From positions 2,979,501 through 3,043,500 of the forward strand of contig NZ_CP030862.1 of assembly GCF_003325375.1 (NCBI RefSeq): a stretch of 64,000 nucleotides of DNA, read 5' to 3'. This document shows positions 33,891 to 44,868 of this stretch, piece by piece. The notes beneath the pieces were generated by a model. It was given only the letters and a program-made list of their open reading frames with translations, searched no databases and was not told the origin of the DNA. A program made the position numbers and the translations under genes. How positions within the stretch are numbered: position 1 is the first letter of the stretch; the number at the start of each line of letters is the position of its first letter. Origin of the DNA: Streptomyces globosus. Its GTDB lineage: Bacteria; Actinomycetota; Actinomycetes; Streptomycetales; Streptomycetaceae.

Positions 33891-33954
33891 CCTCTCCCGG
33901 CGGACGCTGCCGGGCGGCCGATGCCGCCGGCCTCCGGCGCCCTGTGGGGGAGTA

Positions 33955-34938
33955 TCAGCCACGACTGACGGCCCGCACCTGTCCGCGCAGGGATCGTGCC
34001 ACGCGTACGTCGAACGATTCGGTGCTCGGGGTGAGCATCGCCGCGGCGGCTGTGGCCACCCCCAGCGTGCAGGCACCGACGGGATCGGCGCCGCCGGCCA
34101 GCTCCGCGGTGAGGGCAGCGACCATGCTGTCTCCTGCTCCCGCATCGCTCAGGGGTTCGCCGGGCAGCGGCGGCGCGTGGAGTTCGGTGTGGCCCTTCCC
34201 GGTCGAGCACACCGCGCCCAGCGCGCCGAGCGTCGTGACGGCGATCTCGGCGGCTCCCGTGGCGAGCAGGTGCCCGTTGAGTGCCCGCGCGTCGTCGAAG
34301 CTGTCGACGGGTCGGCCGGCCAGGCTCTCCGCCTCTGTCCGGTTGCACCTGAACAGGAACACGCCCTCCGCGAGCCCCGCCCGCAGTGCCGGTCCGGAGG
34401 TGTCCAGGACCAGCCGGGCTCCGGCTTCCCTGACGAGGCGGGCGACGGCCGCGTAGTAGTCGTCGGGCAGGCCGCCGGGCAGGCTGCCGCTGGCCACGAC
34501 GTACGGGCGCCCGCCGAGGAACCGCCCCAGGGCTTCCAGGCACCGCTCACCCTCGCCCTCGCGGAGTTGCGGGCCGGGGGGAACGACGTGGCAGCTGCGG
34601 CGCGACACGGTCTCGAACAGCACGAGTGCCTCGCGGGTGTCCTCGGCGATGCCGACGGCGACGTGGTGCATGCCCTCCTCGTCCAGCAGCCGCGTGAGGC
34701 GCAGCCCGACCTCGCCCCCGGCGGTGTGGACGGCGGTGGCACGGGCTCCGAACCGCGCGATGTGACGGGCGACGTTGATCCCCCCGCCCCCGGCGGCCAC
34801 CGACCTGACCCGCGCGCGGTTCTTGCCGGTGTACTCCAGACGGTCGACCTCCCAGCACAGGTCGACCGTCGGATTCAGCGTCAGGGTGACCACGTCCGGA
34901 CCTGCGGCCGAGGCGTCCGGCCCCGCACCCGTGCTCAT
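33955..34938 (-). CDS. PfkB-family hexose kinase (1-phosphofructokinase type)
   Basis: A 327-residue ribokinase-fold sugar kinase. It begins VVTLTLNPTVDLCWEVDRL, has the glycine motif AAGGGGINVARHIARFG, and the catalytic motif PLSDAGAGDSMVAAL with the Asp base. It probably phosphorylates a sugar phosphate such as fructose 6- or 1-phosphate. M. tuberculosis PfkB (Rv2029c) is a DosR target beside hspX; here Hsp20 is the neighbour on the other strand. ATG 34938 and a GTG just before it are both possible starts; the ribosome site is weak. Confidence 0.88.
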   Translation of the reverse strand: MSTGAGPDASAAGPDVVTLTLNPTVDLCWEVDRLEYTGKNRARVRSVAAGGGGINVARHIARFGARATAVHTAGGEVGLRLTRLLDEEGMHHVAVGIAEDTREALVLFETVSRRSCHVVPPGPQLREGEGERCLEALGRFLGGRPYVVASGSLPGGLPDDYYAAVARLVREAGARLVLDTSGPALRAGLAEGVFLFRCNRTEAESLAGRPVDSFDDARALNGHLLATGAAEIAVTTLGALGAVCSTGKGHTELHAPPLPGEPLSDAGAGDSMVAALTAELAGGADPVGACTLGVATAAAAMLTPSTESFDVRVARSLRGQVRAVSRG

Positions 34939-35304
34939 CACGGAGTCCCGGCCGTCGCGCCGGCCGCCTGCGGCCGCGGCGCCTGCTGCTCGGCGGACCC
35001 GCAGATCCTGGGCTGTGACGGAAGCGCCATCGCGCTCACCTCCGTGGACAGGGACGTCTCCGACCCGTCTGACCGGGCTCCCCCTTCGACGGTCTCACGC
35101 CAGGAGGGACTCCGGGCTCCGGCCGAATCGGCGCCGGCAGGGGCCGCGAGCACCGGAACCGCCCGCCCGGTGCCCGACACCGGGGCCGATCGGTCCCGCA
35201 CCTGCCCCGACAGGCCCAAGCGGACCGCGGGCGGGCAGGCCGACAGTGGAGGCAGGAACGCACGAGACGCCGCCGGACGGCGCCGGAGAATCCAGGAGCA
35301 CCCC
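34939..35304. promoter_or_regulatory. PfkB-Hsp20 divergent region with box h and leader cassette
   Basis: A 366-bp region. The best feature is box h, GGGCCGATCGGTCCC at 35183-35197, with GACAGTGG 59 bp downstream (35242) and the leader GCCGGAGA...AGGAGCACCCC before hsp20. From box to ATG it is the same length (122 bp) as in front of flavodoxin 2. The part nearest pfkB shows no clear box. Confidence 0.65.
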
Positions 35305-35754
35305 ATGTCAGGCACGCAGATGGAGCGGAGGCGCAGCCTCTTCCCCGACCTCACGGACTGGTTCGGAGCCGGCTTCCCGGGCTTCCCCGGGTGGCGGCCG
35401 GCCCTCGGCACCCACCTGATCCCGATCGAGGTGACCAGGACCGACGGCACGTACACGCTCCGCGCCGAAATGCCGGGGCTGGACCCCGAGAAGGACGTGG
35501 AGATCACCGTGGACGGCGACATGCTCACCGTCAGCGCCGAGCACACCGAGAGCACGGAGGACAAGGACCACTCGGAGTTCCGTTACGGATCCTTCCGCCG
35601 GAGTGTCCGGCTGCCCGGCCAGATCCCCACCGAAGGAGTCGAGGCCGCGTACGAGGACGGCATCCTCACCGTCCGCGTCCCGATGGAGGCCGAGCCACCC
35701 GCAGGCCGTCGCAGCATCCCGGTCAAGCGTCCCCCGCAGGAGACGGGTGAGTAG
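35305..35754 (+). CDS. Hsp20/alpha-crystallin small heat-shock protein
   Basis: A 149-residue chaperone. The alpha-crystallin domain starts near residue 40 (IPIEVTRTDGTYTLRAEMPG) and includes EITVDGDMLTVSAEHTEST, FRYGSFRRSVRLPG and AAYEDGILTVRVPM; the N-terminal arm is Phe/Trp/Gly-rich (WFGAGFPGFPGW). HspX (Rv2031c) of M. tuberculosis is the corresponding DosR-regulon protein. It starts with the same leader and codons (MSG-Q) as flavodoxin 2, a sign of promoter duplication. Strong induction is expected from box h. Confidence 0.92.
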   Translation: MSGTQMERRRSLFPDLTDWFGAGFPGFPGWRPALGTHLIPIEVTRTDGTYTLRAEMPGLDPEKDVEITVDGDMLTVSAEHTESTEDKDHSEFRYGSFRRSVRLPGQIPTEGVEAAYEDGILTVRVPMEAEPPAGRRSIPVKRPPQETGE

Positions 35755-35820
35755 CCGCGGAACGGACCCGGACGCGGACCCGAGCACCACATCAGCAGGT
35801 GCGGCGCCACCCACCGCTGT

Positions 35821-36087
35821 TCACGACGGGTCCCCGCCCGTTCCCCGGGTCTGTTCGGCCACGTAGTCCGCGCACCCGTCGAGAGTGGTGAGGGACGCGT
35901 AGTCCTGTTCCGGGAGGGCGAGCCCCGTGCGGCCGCTGAGCAGTTCGACGAAGTTGAGGAAGTCCAGCGAGTCCATCTCCAGGTACTCGCGGAAGTTCGC
36001 GTGAGGGGGCACCGAGGAGAGGTCGGCGCCGGGCACGACCTCCTCGATCACGCTTCTGATCGTCTCGAGGGCTTCGTCGCGGGTCAC
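35821..36087 (-). CDS. acyl carrier protein
   Basis: An 88-residue protein with the phosphopantetheine site in EMDSLDFLNFVELL (Ser about residue 42). The rest forms the usual four-helix ACP fold. GTG 36087 overlaps the stop of the E2 gene (GTGA), so it is translated with the 2-oxoacid dehydrogenase complex. An ACP in such an operon is unusual: the E2 normally hands its acyl group to CoA. It may receive an acyl group from the complex or from the acyl-CoA synthetase at the start of the operon. Confidence 0.85.
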   Translation of the reverse strand: MTRDEALETIRSVIEEVVPGADLSSVPPHANFREYLEMDSLDFLNFVELLSGRTGLALPEQDYASLTTLDGCADYVAEQTRGTGGDPS

Positions 36088-37376
36088 AGGTCCTCCGGGT
36101 GCTGGAGCAGGCGGTCGAGCGTGGTGAGGAAGCGGGAGCCGGTCGCGCCGTCGCTGGCCCGGTGGTCGGCGGACAGGGTGGCGGTGACGGTCGGGTGGAC
36201 GGCGAGCATGCCGTCGACCGCGACGGGGCGGTCGGTCACCCGCCCGAGGCCGACCATCGCGACCTGGGGCGGGTAGATCACGCCGAAGACCGTTTCGACG
36301 CCCTGGTCGCCCAGGTTCGTCACGGTGAGTGTGGGGTCCGCCGTCTCCGAGGCGCGGAGCCTGCCGTGCCGCGCCCGGGCGACGAGGTCCTTCAGCGCGG
36401 CCATCAGGTCCGGCAGGGGCAGCCGGTCGGCATCCGCCAGGGAGGGCGCCACCAGCCCGCCGCCGCGCAGCGACACGGCCGTGCCGAGGCGCACGCCGGT
36501 CGCGGGCACGAACCGGCCGCCGATCCAGTGCCCGTTCAGTTCGGGCACCTCGCGTGCGGCCAGCGCGACGGCTTTGAGCAGCAGTGCAGCAGGGACGAGG
36601 CGGTCGGCAACCGTCCGTCGGCTGTTCTCGGTGCGCATCCATTCCAGGGCCGCGGACAGGTCGATGACCGTCGAGAGGTAGTAGTGGGGGATCTCCCGCT
36701 TGGCACGGGCCATCAGACGGGCGATGGCGAGACGGTCACGATCACCGGCCGGCGCTGCCCGTCCGGCCGGCGCGGCGGGTGCGGACTCCCCGCCGGCGGC
36801 TCCGGGTGCGGACTCCTCGCCGGCGGCTCCGGTGCTTCCGGCGGCCGCGCGGACGTCGTCGGCCTTGACCGCGCCGCGGCTGCCGGTGCCCCTGACGGCG
36901 GCGAGATCGACGCCCAGGGACACGGCGAGCCGCCGGGCCAGCGGTGACGCCGCGATCCGCGCGGGCGCCGGGTGTGCGGCCCGCGACACGTCCGCGCGGG
37001 TGATCCGGCCGCCCCTGCCGCTGCCGTGCACCGCCTGGAGGTCCACTCCCTCCTCGGCCGCCTGGTGCCGTACGAGGGGTGTGGCGGGGGCTGCTGCTGC
37101 CGCGGGGCCCGGCCCGGGCGCCACGGCCGGGGGACCGGAGGCCGCGGGGCTGATCACGGCCAGGGGCGTTCCCACCGGCACGGTCGTGCCCGGCTCGGCC
37201 AGAAGCTCCGTGACGGTGCCCGACTCGAAGCACTCGACCTCGATCGTCGACTTGGCCGTCTCCACCACGGCGACGACGTCGCCCCGTGCGACCTCGGCCC
37301 CCTCGGCGACCAGCCACTCCACGAGGGTGCCCTCGTCCATGTCGGCTCCGAGGGACGGCATCGTGAACTCGCCCAT
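36084..37376 (-). CDS. 2-oxoacid dehydrogenase E2 (dihydrolipoyl acyltransferase)
   Basis: A 430-residue core subunit. Residues 1-80 are a lipoyl domain with the lipoylated Lys42 in VVETAKST (ETAKS instead of the usual ETDKA). A flexible Ala/Pro linker and two peripheral-subunit-binding motifs follow ([19 protein letters not shown] and [19 protein letters not shown]). The catalytic domain ends with the active-site motif [14 protein letters not shown] (His and Asp). The start is one base after the E1beta stop (TGACATG). The substrate (pyruvate, branched 2-oxoacid or acetoin) cannot be told. Confidence 0.9.
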   Translation of the reverse strand: MGEFTMPSLGADMDEGTLVEWLVAEGAEVARGDVVAVVETAKSTIEVECFESGTVTELLAEPGTTVPVGTPLAVISPAASGPPAVAPGPGPAAAAAPATPLVRHQAAEEGVDLQAVHGSGRGGRITRADVSRAAHPAPARIAASPLARRLAVSLGVDLAAVRGTGSRGAVKADDVRAAAGSTGAAGEESAPGAAGGESAPAAPAGRAAPAGDRDRLAIARLMARAKREIPHYYLSTVIDLSAALEWMRTENSRRTVADRLVPAALLLKAVALAAREVPELNGHWIGGRFVPATGVRLGTAVSLRGGGLVAPSLADADRLPLPDLMAALKDLVARARHGRLRASETADPTLTVTNLGDQGVETVFGVIYPPQVAMVGLGRVTDRPVAVDGMLAVHPTVTATLSADHRASDGATGSRFLTTLDRLLQHPEDL

Positions 37377-37377
37377 G

Positions 37378-38376
37378 TCAGGCCACCGCCCGGCGGACGG
37401 CCGCCACGATGGAAGCCGGCTGGGGCAGGGCGGCCTCCTCCAACTGCTTCGCGTACGGCATCGGCACCTCCTGGCTGCACACCCGCTGGACGGGCGCGTC
37501 GAGGTCGTAGAAGGCCTGCTCGGCGATGCGGGCCGCGATCTCCCCCGAGATGCTGCCGCTGCGCCAGCCCTCGTCGACGATGACGGCCCGGTGGGTGCGC
37601 GCCACGGACTCCAGCACGGTCGCGTCGTCCAGGGGGCGCAGCGACCGCAGGTCCACCACCTCCACGTCGACGCCGTCCCCCGAGAGCTCCTCCGCCGCGG
37701 CCAGGGCCTTCGGCAGCGACCCGCCGTACGTGATCACGGAGACGTCCGCGCCGGGCCGGCGCACCGCCGCCGAGTCGAGGCCGACGGAGTCGGTCGCGGC
37801 GTCCAGCACGCCCTCCTCGTTGTAGAGGCTCCCGTGCTCGAAGAGCACGACGGGGTCGGGGTCGTCGAGCGCCGCGGCCAGCATGTGCCGGGCGTCGTCC
37901 ACGGTGGCGGGGGTGAGTACCCGGAGGCCCGGGATGTGGGCGTACCAGCTCTCCAGGCTGTGGGAGTGCTGGGCGGCGAGCTGTCGGCCCGCCCCCGTCG
38001 TCATACGGATCACGATCGGAACGTTCAGCTGCCCGCCCGACATGTGCAGCAGGGTGGCCGCGTTGTTCATGATCTGGTCGAGGGCGAGCAGGCTGAAGTT
38101 CACGGTCATGATCTCGACGACGGGACGCATCCCGCCCAGCGCGGCACCGATGCCGGCCCCCACGAAAGCGGACTCCGACAGCGGGGTGTCCCGGATCCTG
38201 TCGGGTCCGAACTCCTCCAGCAGTCCCAGGCTCACTCCGAAGCAGCCGCCGTACCGGCCGACGTCCTCGCCCATGAGGAAGACCCGGTCATCGCCGCGCA
38301 GCGCCTCGCGCAGCGCTGCACGGAGGGCCTCCCGGTACGTCGTGCGGGCGGTATCGGCAGCCCGGGTCGCGTTCAT
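37378..38376 (-). CDS. 2-oxoacid dehydrogenase E1 beta
   Basis: A 332-residue subunit. It begins [19 protein letters not shown] and contains [33 protein letters not shown] and [10 protein letters not shown], typical of E1beta of the pyruvate, branched-chain or acetoin type. It forms a heterotetramer with E1alpha. ATG 38376 overlaps the E1alpha stop by one base (TGATG), with GGGAGGG upstream. Confidence 0.9.
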   Translation of the reverse strand: MNATRAADTARTTYREALRAALREALRGDDRVFLMGEDVGRYGGCFGVSLGLLEEFGPDRIRDTPLSESAFVGAGIGAALGGMRPVVEIMTVNFSLLALDQIMNNAATLLHMSGGQLNVPIVIRMTTGAGRQLAAQHSHSLESWYAHIPGLRVLTPATVDDARHMLAAALDDPDPVVLFEHGSLYNEEGVLDAATDSVGLDSAAVRRPGADVSVITYGGSLPKALAAAEELSGDGVDVEVVDLRSLRPLDDATVLESVARTHRAVIVDEGWRSGSISGEIAARIAEQAFYDLDAPVQRVCSQEVPMPYAKQLEEAALPQPASIVAAVRRAVA

Positions 38377-39428
38377 CACACCCTCCCGGGGACGCTCGTC
38401 ACGAACCGCAGAAGATCCGAGACCGGTTCGCGGGGGGCGGCTTCCGCGGCGCGTACGGCGGCGTCGATTTCGGTGGCCACGTCCTCCTCCAGCTGTTTCA
38501 TCACCCCGTCGTCCAGGGATCCGGCGGTTCGCATCGCCCCCTCCAGGCCGTCCAGCGGGTCACGCGTCTTCCACCGGGCCACCTCCTCCTTGTCGCGGTA
38601 GCGGTCCGGGTCGTACATGGAGTGGGCGCGGAAGCGGTACGTCCGTGCCTCGAGGAAGTGCGGGCCTCCGCCTGCCCGCACCGACTCCGCCGCCCGCCGT
38701 GCGGCGGCCTCGACGGCCAGCACGTCCATGCCGTCGACGGTCCAGGCGGGCATACCGTACGACGCGGCGCGCATCGCCAGGTTCGTCTGCGCGTGTTCCC
38801 GCGCCAGACTGGTCCCCATGGCGTACAGGTTGTTCTCGCAGACCAGCAGGAGCGGCAGCTGCCACAGGGCCGCGAGGTTGGCCGTCTCGTGGAACTCGCC
38901 CTCCGCGTAGGCCCCGTCGCCGAAGAAGCAGCACGTCACGCGTTCGGCACCGCGCATCCGATCCGCGAGGGCCAGGCCCGCGGCCAGCGGCAGCCCGCCG
39001 GCGACGATGGCGTTGCCGCCGTAGAAGCGCCTCCCCGCGTCGAACAGGTGCATGGACCCGCCGCGGCCGCGGCTGCACCCGGTGGCCTTGCCGAACATCT
39101 CCGCCATCACCGCCTCGGCCGGTACGCCCCGCGCGAGGGCGTGGCCGTGCTCGCGGTAGGTGGACACGACGGCGTCCTCCTCGCGCAGGGCCTGGCCGAC
39201 ACCGACGGCGACCGCCTCCTCACCGATGTACAGGTGCACGAACCCGCGGATCTTCGCCGCGCTGTAGAGCTCGACGCAGCGCTCCTCGAAGCGGCGGATC
39301 AGCAGCATCTGCCGCAGCAGCGCCAGCTGGTGGTCACGTTGTGGGCGGTGCTCGCCGTCCCCGGCCGGGCGCGGCCGGCGACTGCCGGGACGCTTCGGGC
39401 CGGGGGCACTCCTCGCGGTGGCGTTCAT
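38376..39428 (-). CDS. 2-oxoacid dehydrogenase E1 alpha (TPP-binding)
   Basis: A 350-residue thiamine diphosphate enzyme. It has [19 protein letters not shown], the TPP motif [20 protein letters not shown] with ENN after it, and the phosphorylation-loop-like [15 protein letters not shown]. The N-terminal 35 residues are basic and non-conserved. ATG 39428 with AGGAAGGG eight bases upstream was chosen. It lies 25 bp after the acyl-CoA synthetase stop. Confidence 0.9.
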   Translation of the reverse strand: MNATARSAPGPKRPGSRRPRPAGDGEHRPQRDHQLALLRQMLLIRRFEERCVELYSAAKIRGFVHLYIGEEAVAVGVGQALREEDAVVSTYREHGHALARGVPAEAVMAEMFGKATGCSRGRGGSMHLFDAGRRFYGGNAIVAGGLPLAAGLALADRMRGAERVTCCFFGDGAYAEGEFHETANLAALWQLPLLLVCENNLYAMGTSLAREHAQTNLAMRAASYGMPAWTVDGMDVLAVEAAARRAAESVRAGGGPHFLEARTYRFRAHSMYDPDRYRDKEEVARWKTRDPLDGLEGAMRTAGSLDDGVMKQLEEDVATEIDAAVRAAEAAPREPVSDLLRFVTSVPGRV

Positions 39429-39453
39429 GGCAGGGCCCTTCCTCACGAGCAGC

Positions 39454-41247
<1,794 letters not shown>

Positions 41248-41321
41248 GACGGCTCCTCGCCCACCACGAGGCCTGGTGGAGGTGCGACACCACCATCCTT
41301 CGGATGCGGCCCGCCGGGGGA

Positions 41322-41356
41322 GGGCCGAACGGGTCCGCGTGGGGACCGCTCGGGCC
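41322..41356 (-). promoter_or_regulatory. paired DosR/OsdR-type boxes i and j (acyl-CoA ligase operon)
   Basis: GGGCCGAACGGGTCC (41322-41336) and GGGACCGCTCGGGCC (41342-41356), 20 bp apart centre to centre, i.e. on the same face of the helix. They lie 75-109 bp upstream of the acyl-CoA ligase start and close to the end of the hydrogenase large-subunit gene. Confidence 0.65.
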
Positions 41357-41372
41357 CTGCCGGCGCGCACAC

Positions 41373-42770
41373 TCACCCCTCCGCGGGCCCGCCGCTCCCC
41401 GGCGTCCGCTCGATGTCGAGTTCCAGGAAGTGGGCGGAGCACGAGATGCAGGGGTCGTGGTTGCGGACGGCCCGCTCGCACAGCCGGGTGAGCCCGGCCT
41501 CGGATTCCTCCCCGCGGTCGACCCCGGACTGGACGATCCGGCGCAGGTCCTCCTCGATGGCGCCCTGGTTCTGCGCGGTCGGCGGAACGAGGCGTGCGTC
41601 GGTGACGCGGCCGCCGTCGTCGAGCGCATAGCGGTGGTACAGCAGGCCGCGGGGTGCTTCCGTGGCCCCGTGTCCGGTGCCGGCCCGGGCGGGGACCTCC
41701 ACGTACGGGTGGGGCGGCGGCTCGTACGCCCCGATGATGCGCAGCGCCTCCTCCACGGCGTACAGGACCTCCACCGCACGGACGAGGATGCTGCGGTAGG
41801 GGTTCCGGCAGGCGCTGCCGCGCCCGGTGCCTCCTGCTCCCGGCGGCGCCGGAGGGTCGCCCAGCCCGGCCTCCCGGGCCGCCTCCAGGGCCGTCGGGGA
41901 GAGGAGGTGACCGCTGACGGCCCAGCGGGCGAGCGAGCCGGTGAGGTGCCTGCGTCCGTCCAGCCGGGAGTGCAGGGCCGTGGAGTGCGGGACCTGAGCT
42001 TCTGCGACGTGGTCGCAGAAGTCCCGCAGGGGGAACGTGCGCCGCGTGAACGGCTCGTCGTACCGGATGACGGTGGGGACGCCGGACTCGATGGCGTAGG
42101 TGCCGGCCTCGGCGAGGGCGAGGAAGTCGGCGTCGCATTCGGCGTCGGGGAAGTCGAACCCGCCGACCCAGCGGACCGTGTCCCAGGCGTCGTCGAGGGC
42201 TCCGCGCAACCGGACCGCCAGCGGCCGCAGCTCCGCGGCCGTGGGGGTGCGGTGGAAGCCGCCGAGGCGGACGTTGACGGGGTGGATCGCCCGGCCTCCG
42301 AGCAGCTCGACCACTGCGTTGCCCGTCTGCTTCAGGCGCAGACCGCGCTCGACGTGCCCGCGGTGGGCGCGCGACAGGCCGATCACGTCGTCGTGGCCGA
42401 GGAAGTCCGGAGCGTGCAGCAGGTGGATGTGCAGGGTCTGGCTCTCGATCCACTCCCCGCAGTACAGCAGGCGGCGGAGAGCGGCCAGTTGCCCGCCGAC
42501 GGCGACGCCGCACGCGTCCTCGACGGCCCGGCAGGCACTCATCTGGTAGGCGACGGGGCAGATCCCGCAGATGCGGGACGTGAGATCGGGGGGCTCCGTG
42601 TGGGCCCTGCCGCGGAGGAACGCCTCGAAGAACCGCGGCGGCTCGTAGATCGCCAGGCGTGTTTCCAGGACGGTGCCGTCATGGATCCGCAGGTGGAGCG
42701 CCGTTTCGCCCTCGACGCGGGTGAGGGCGGGGATGCGCAGGGTCCGGGACCGCGGCGTGGACTCCGTCAT
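41373..42770 (-). CDS. [NiFe] hydrogenase large subunit (group 3b-like)
   Basis: A 465-residue catalytic subunit. The nickel ligands are in RICGIC (Cys68, Cys71) and in DPCISCSAH (Cys441, Cys444) near the end. The 18 residues after that His would be cut off during maturation, as in this family. The size and partners (NAD(P)-reductase-type gamma and beta subunits) point to a cytoplasmic bidirectional group 3b-like enzyme. In M. smegmatis a group 3b hydrogenase is induced in hypoxia by DosR. The start overlaps the small-subunit stop by ATGA. Confidence 0.92.
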   Translation of the reverse strand: MTESTPRSRTLRIPALTRVEGETALHLRIHDGTVLETRLAIYEPPRFFEAFLRGRAHTEPPDLTSRICGICPVAYQMSACRAVEDACGVAVGGQLAALRRLLYCGEWIESQTLHIHLLHAPDFLGHDDVIGLSRAHRGHVERGLRLKQTGNAVVELLGGRAIHPVNVRLGGFHRTPTAAELRPLAVRLRGALDDAWDTVRWVGGFDFPDAECDADFLALAEAGTYAIESGVPTVIRYDEPFTRRTFPLRDFCDHVAEAQVPHSTALHSRLDGRRHLTGSLARWAVSGHLLSPTALEAAREAGLGDPPAPPGAGGTGRGSACRNPYRSILVRAVEVLYAVEEALRIIGAYEPPPHPYVEVPARAGTGHGATEAPRGLLYHRYALDDGGRVTDARLVPPTAQNQGAIEEDLRRIVQSGVDRGEESEAGLTRLCERAVRNHDPCISCSAHFLELDIERTPGSGGPAEG

Positions 42771-43585
42771 TCGGCTCCTTCCGCACCCGTCACACCGGGC
42801 CCCTGCTCCTCCACGGCGGCGAACGCGGCCGTGTTGAAGGTGTGCAGGAACCTCCCGACGTCCTCCTCGCTCATGCCGTCACGGTGCAGGAGCGGGACGA
42901 GCGCCGGAAGGTTGGTCGTTCCGGCCGGTCCGAAGCAGCCGTAGCAGCCGCGCCCGTAGGTCGGGCACAGCGCTCCGCAGCCGGCGTGCGTGACGGGCCC
43001 GAGGCAGGGTGTGCCGTGGGCGACGGTGACGCAGACGTTGCCGCGGCGCTTGCAGGCGAAGCAGACGCTGTGGTTCGGGATGCCGGGTCTGCGTCCTGCG
43101 AGGAACGCGGTGATCACCTCCAGGAGCTGGCCGCGGTCGATGGGGCAGCCGCGCAGCTCGAAGTCGACGGGCACGTGGGCGGAGACGGGCGTGGAGGTGG
43201 CGAGGGTCGCGATGTAGTCGGGTCGGGCGTAGACGGTCGCGAGGTACTCGTCCACGTCGGCGTGGTTGCGCAGTGCCTGGACGCCCCCTGCCGTGGCGCA
43301 GGCGCCGATCGTGACGAGGTGGCGGGAGTCGGCGCGGACGCGCCGGATGCGGTCCAGGTGCTCGGGCGTGCTGATGGAGCCTTCGACGAGCACGAGGTCG
43401 TACGGCCCCGGTGCGGCATCGCTGGACGCCTCCGCGAAATGGGCGATCTCCAGTTCGGCGGCGATGCCGAGCAGTTCGTCCTCGCAGTCGAGGAGGGTCA
43501 GCTGACAGCCGTCGCAGGAGGCGAACTTGAAGACGCCCAGGCGGGGCCGGGCGGCGGGCTGGGGGTGTGCGTCGGGGGTCGTCAT
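42767..43585 (-). CDS. [NiFe] hydrogenase small subunit
   Basis: A 272-residue iron-sulfur subunit. The proximal-cluster Cys pair is [13 protein letters not shown] near residue 25; further Cys residues lie in [23 protein letters not shown], and the late cluster [11 protein letters not shown]...CLGP...[18 protein letters not shown]. There is no Tat signal, so it stays in the cytoplasm. It starts three bases after the gamma-subunit stop. Confidence 0.92.
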   Translation of the reverse strand: MTTPDAHPQPAARPRLGVFKFASCDGCQLTLLDCEDELLGIAAELEIAHFAEASSDAAPGPYDLVLVEGSISTPEHLDRIRRVRADSRHLVTIGACATAGGVQALRNHADVDEYLATVYARPDYIATLATSTPVSAHVPVDFELRGCPIDRGQLLEVITAFLAGRRPGIPNHSVCFACKRRGNVCVTVAHGTPCLGPVTHAGCGALCPTYGRGCYGCFGPAGTTNLPALVPLLHRDGMSEEDVGRFLHTFNTAAFAAVEEQGPGVTGAEGAE

Positions 43586-43588
43586 GCC

Positions 43589-44395
43589 TCACAGTTCCCG
43601 GATGGCCAGCAGGGGAGCGGCTCGGTCGTAGCCGACGACCGGGCCGTCGCGGCACAGCAGCAGCGGCCCGAGCTGGCAGTGGCCGCAGTGGCCCGTGGCG
43701 CAGCGCATGTTGCGCTCAAGGGAGACCTGGATGCGGGCCGGAGGCACTCCGCGGTGGAGCAGGGCGCGCGCGGTCGCGCGGATCATGACCTCGGGGCCGC
43801 ACACGAAGGCGGTCGTGTCCGCCGCGGTGAACCGGGCCTCGGCGAGCAGCGCGGTGACCACACCGACCCTGCCGGTCCAGTCGTCGCAGGGGCGGTCGAC
43901 GGTGACGGCCGCGAACGGCCGGCGCCACCCGGGGAACTCGTCCGCGTACAGCAGGTCGCCGGGGGATCTGGCGCCGGCGAGGACGCTCAGCCGGCCGTAC
44001 GCGTCCGGCTCTGCCAGCACGGCATGGATGAGGGGGCGCAGCGGGGCGAGGCCGATGCCTCCGGCGACGACGAGCACGTCCCCGCCTCGGGCGGCCGCGG
44101 TGTCCCATGCGGTGCCGAACGGCCCGCGGACCCCGACCTGTGCGCCGGGCCCCAGGTCGCACAGCGCGCGGGAGACGGCACCGACGGCCCGTACGGTGTG
44201 CGCCAGCCGCCGGCCGCCGGGGATACGGGACACGGACACGGGGATCTCTCCGACGCCGAACGCGTACACCATCGCGAACCGGCCCGGTGCGAAGGGGGCC
44301 AGGGGCTCGCCGACCGGCTCCAGGGTGAGGGTGACCGTGTCGCGTGTCTCCTCCCGGCGGTCCGCCACCCGGTGGGGGAGCGGGGACAGGGTCAT
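43589..44395 (-). CDS. hydrogenase gamma subunit (FAD/NAD(P)-binding reductase)
   Basis: A 268-residue ferredoxin-NADP reductase-like protein. It has an FAD-binding barrel (APFAPGRFAMVYAFG, PVSVSRIPGG), the NAD(P) motif VVAGGIGLAPLRPLI, AFVCGPEVMIRAT and a 2Fe-2S site at the end (MRCATGHCGHCQLGPLLLC). It connects the hydrogenase to NAD(P)H. It starts inside the end of the cNMP-binding gene (ATGA). Confidence 0.9.
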   Translation of the reverse strand: MTLSPLPHRVADRREETRDTVTLTLEPVGEPLAPFAPGRFAMVYAFGVGEIPVSVSRIPGGRRLAHTVRAVGAVSRALCDLGPGAQVGVRGPFGTAWDTAAARGGDVLVVAGGIGLAPLRPLIHAVLAEPDAYGRLSVLAGARSPGDLLYADEFPGWRRPFAAVTVDRPCDDWTGRVGVVTALLAEARFTAADTTAFVCGPEVMIRATARALLHRGVPPARIQVSLERNMRCATGHCGHCQLGPLLLCRDGPVVGYDRAAPLLAIREL

Positions 44396-44868
44396 GGGGT
44401 GCGCCCGCTCTCGGGGGTCCGGTACAGGTCGAGCAGCCGGGTGCGTGTGGCCCTGAGCCGTTCTCCGATGGTCTCGGCGACGAGGGTGACCAGTGCCAGC
44501 CCCAGCACGGGCCGTGCCGCGCAGAGGTCGCGTACCGCCGCGGCGTCGAACGTCCAGGCGCGGGTCGGCTCCCGGGTCTCGGCGCCGAGGTGCCACTGCC
44601 GGGGCGGGCACAACCACGACCAGCCGAGCAGGCCGCCCGGGCCGATGGTCTCGACGACCGCGCGTCCCCGGCCGGGCACCTGGATGTCCAGCGCGACCGT
44701 GCCCGAGCGGAGGACCCAGAAGCGGTCCGCTTCCCCGCCCTCTTCGAAGACCCGGGTGCCGGCCGGCAGGACGGTGTCGCGGGCCAGGGCCATCAGCTGG
44801 GCGCGCTCCTCTGCCGGGAGAGCGTCGAGCAGCCCGTCCCCGCCGGCGGCGTCCGGATCCGCGGTCAT
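44392..44868 (-). CDS. single-domain cyclic nucleotide-binding protein in the hydrogenase operon
   Basis: A 158-residue protein consisting of one cNMP-binding beta-barrel: VLPAGTRVFEEGGEADRFWVLRSG, then GPGGLLGWSWLCPP in place of the usual GExALL phosphate cassette, and a C-terminal helix. There is no helix-turn-helix, so it is not a Crp regulator. It is coupled by ATGA overlaps on both sides, between hydrogenase beta and gamma. It may sense cAMP or the redox state and adjust the enzyme, but that is inference. Confidence 0.85.
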   Translation of the reverse strand: MTADPDAAGGDGLLDALPAEERAQLMALARDTVLPAGTRVFEEGGEADRFWVLRSGTVALDIQVPGRGRAVVETIGPGGLLGWSWLCPPRQWHLGAETREPTRAWTFDAAAVRDLCAARPVLGLALVTLVAETIGERLRATRTRLLDLYRTPESGRTP

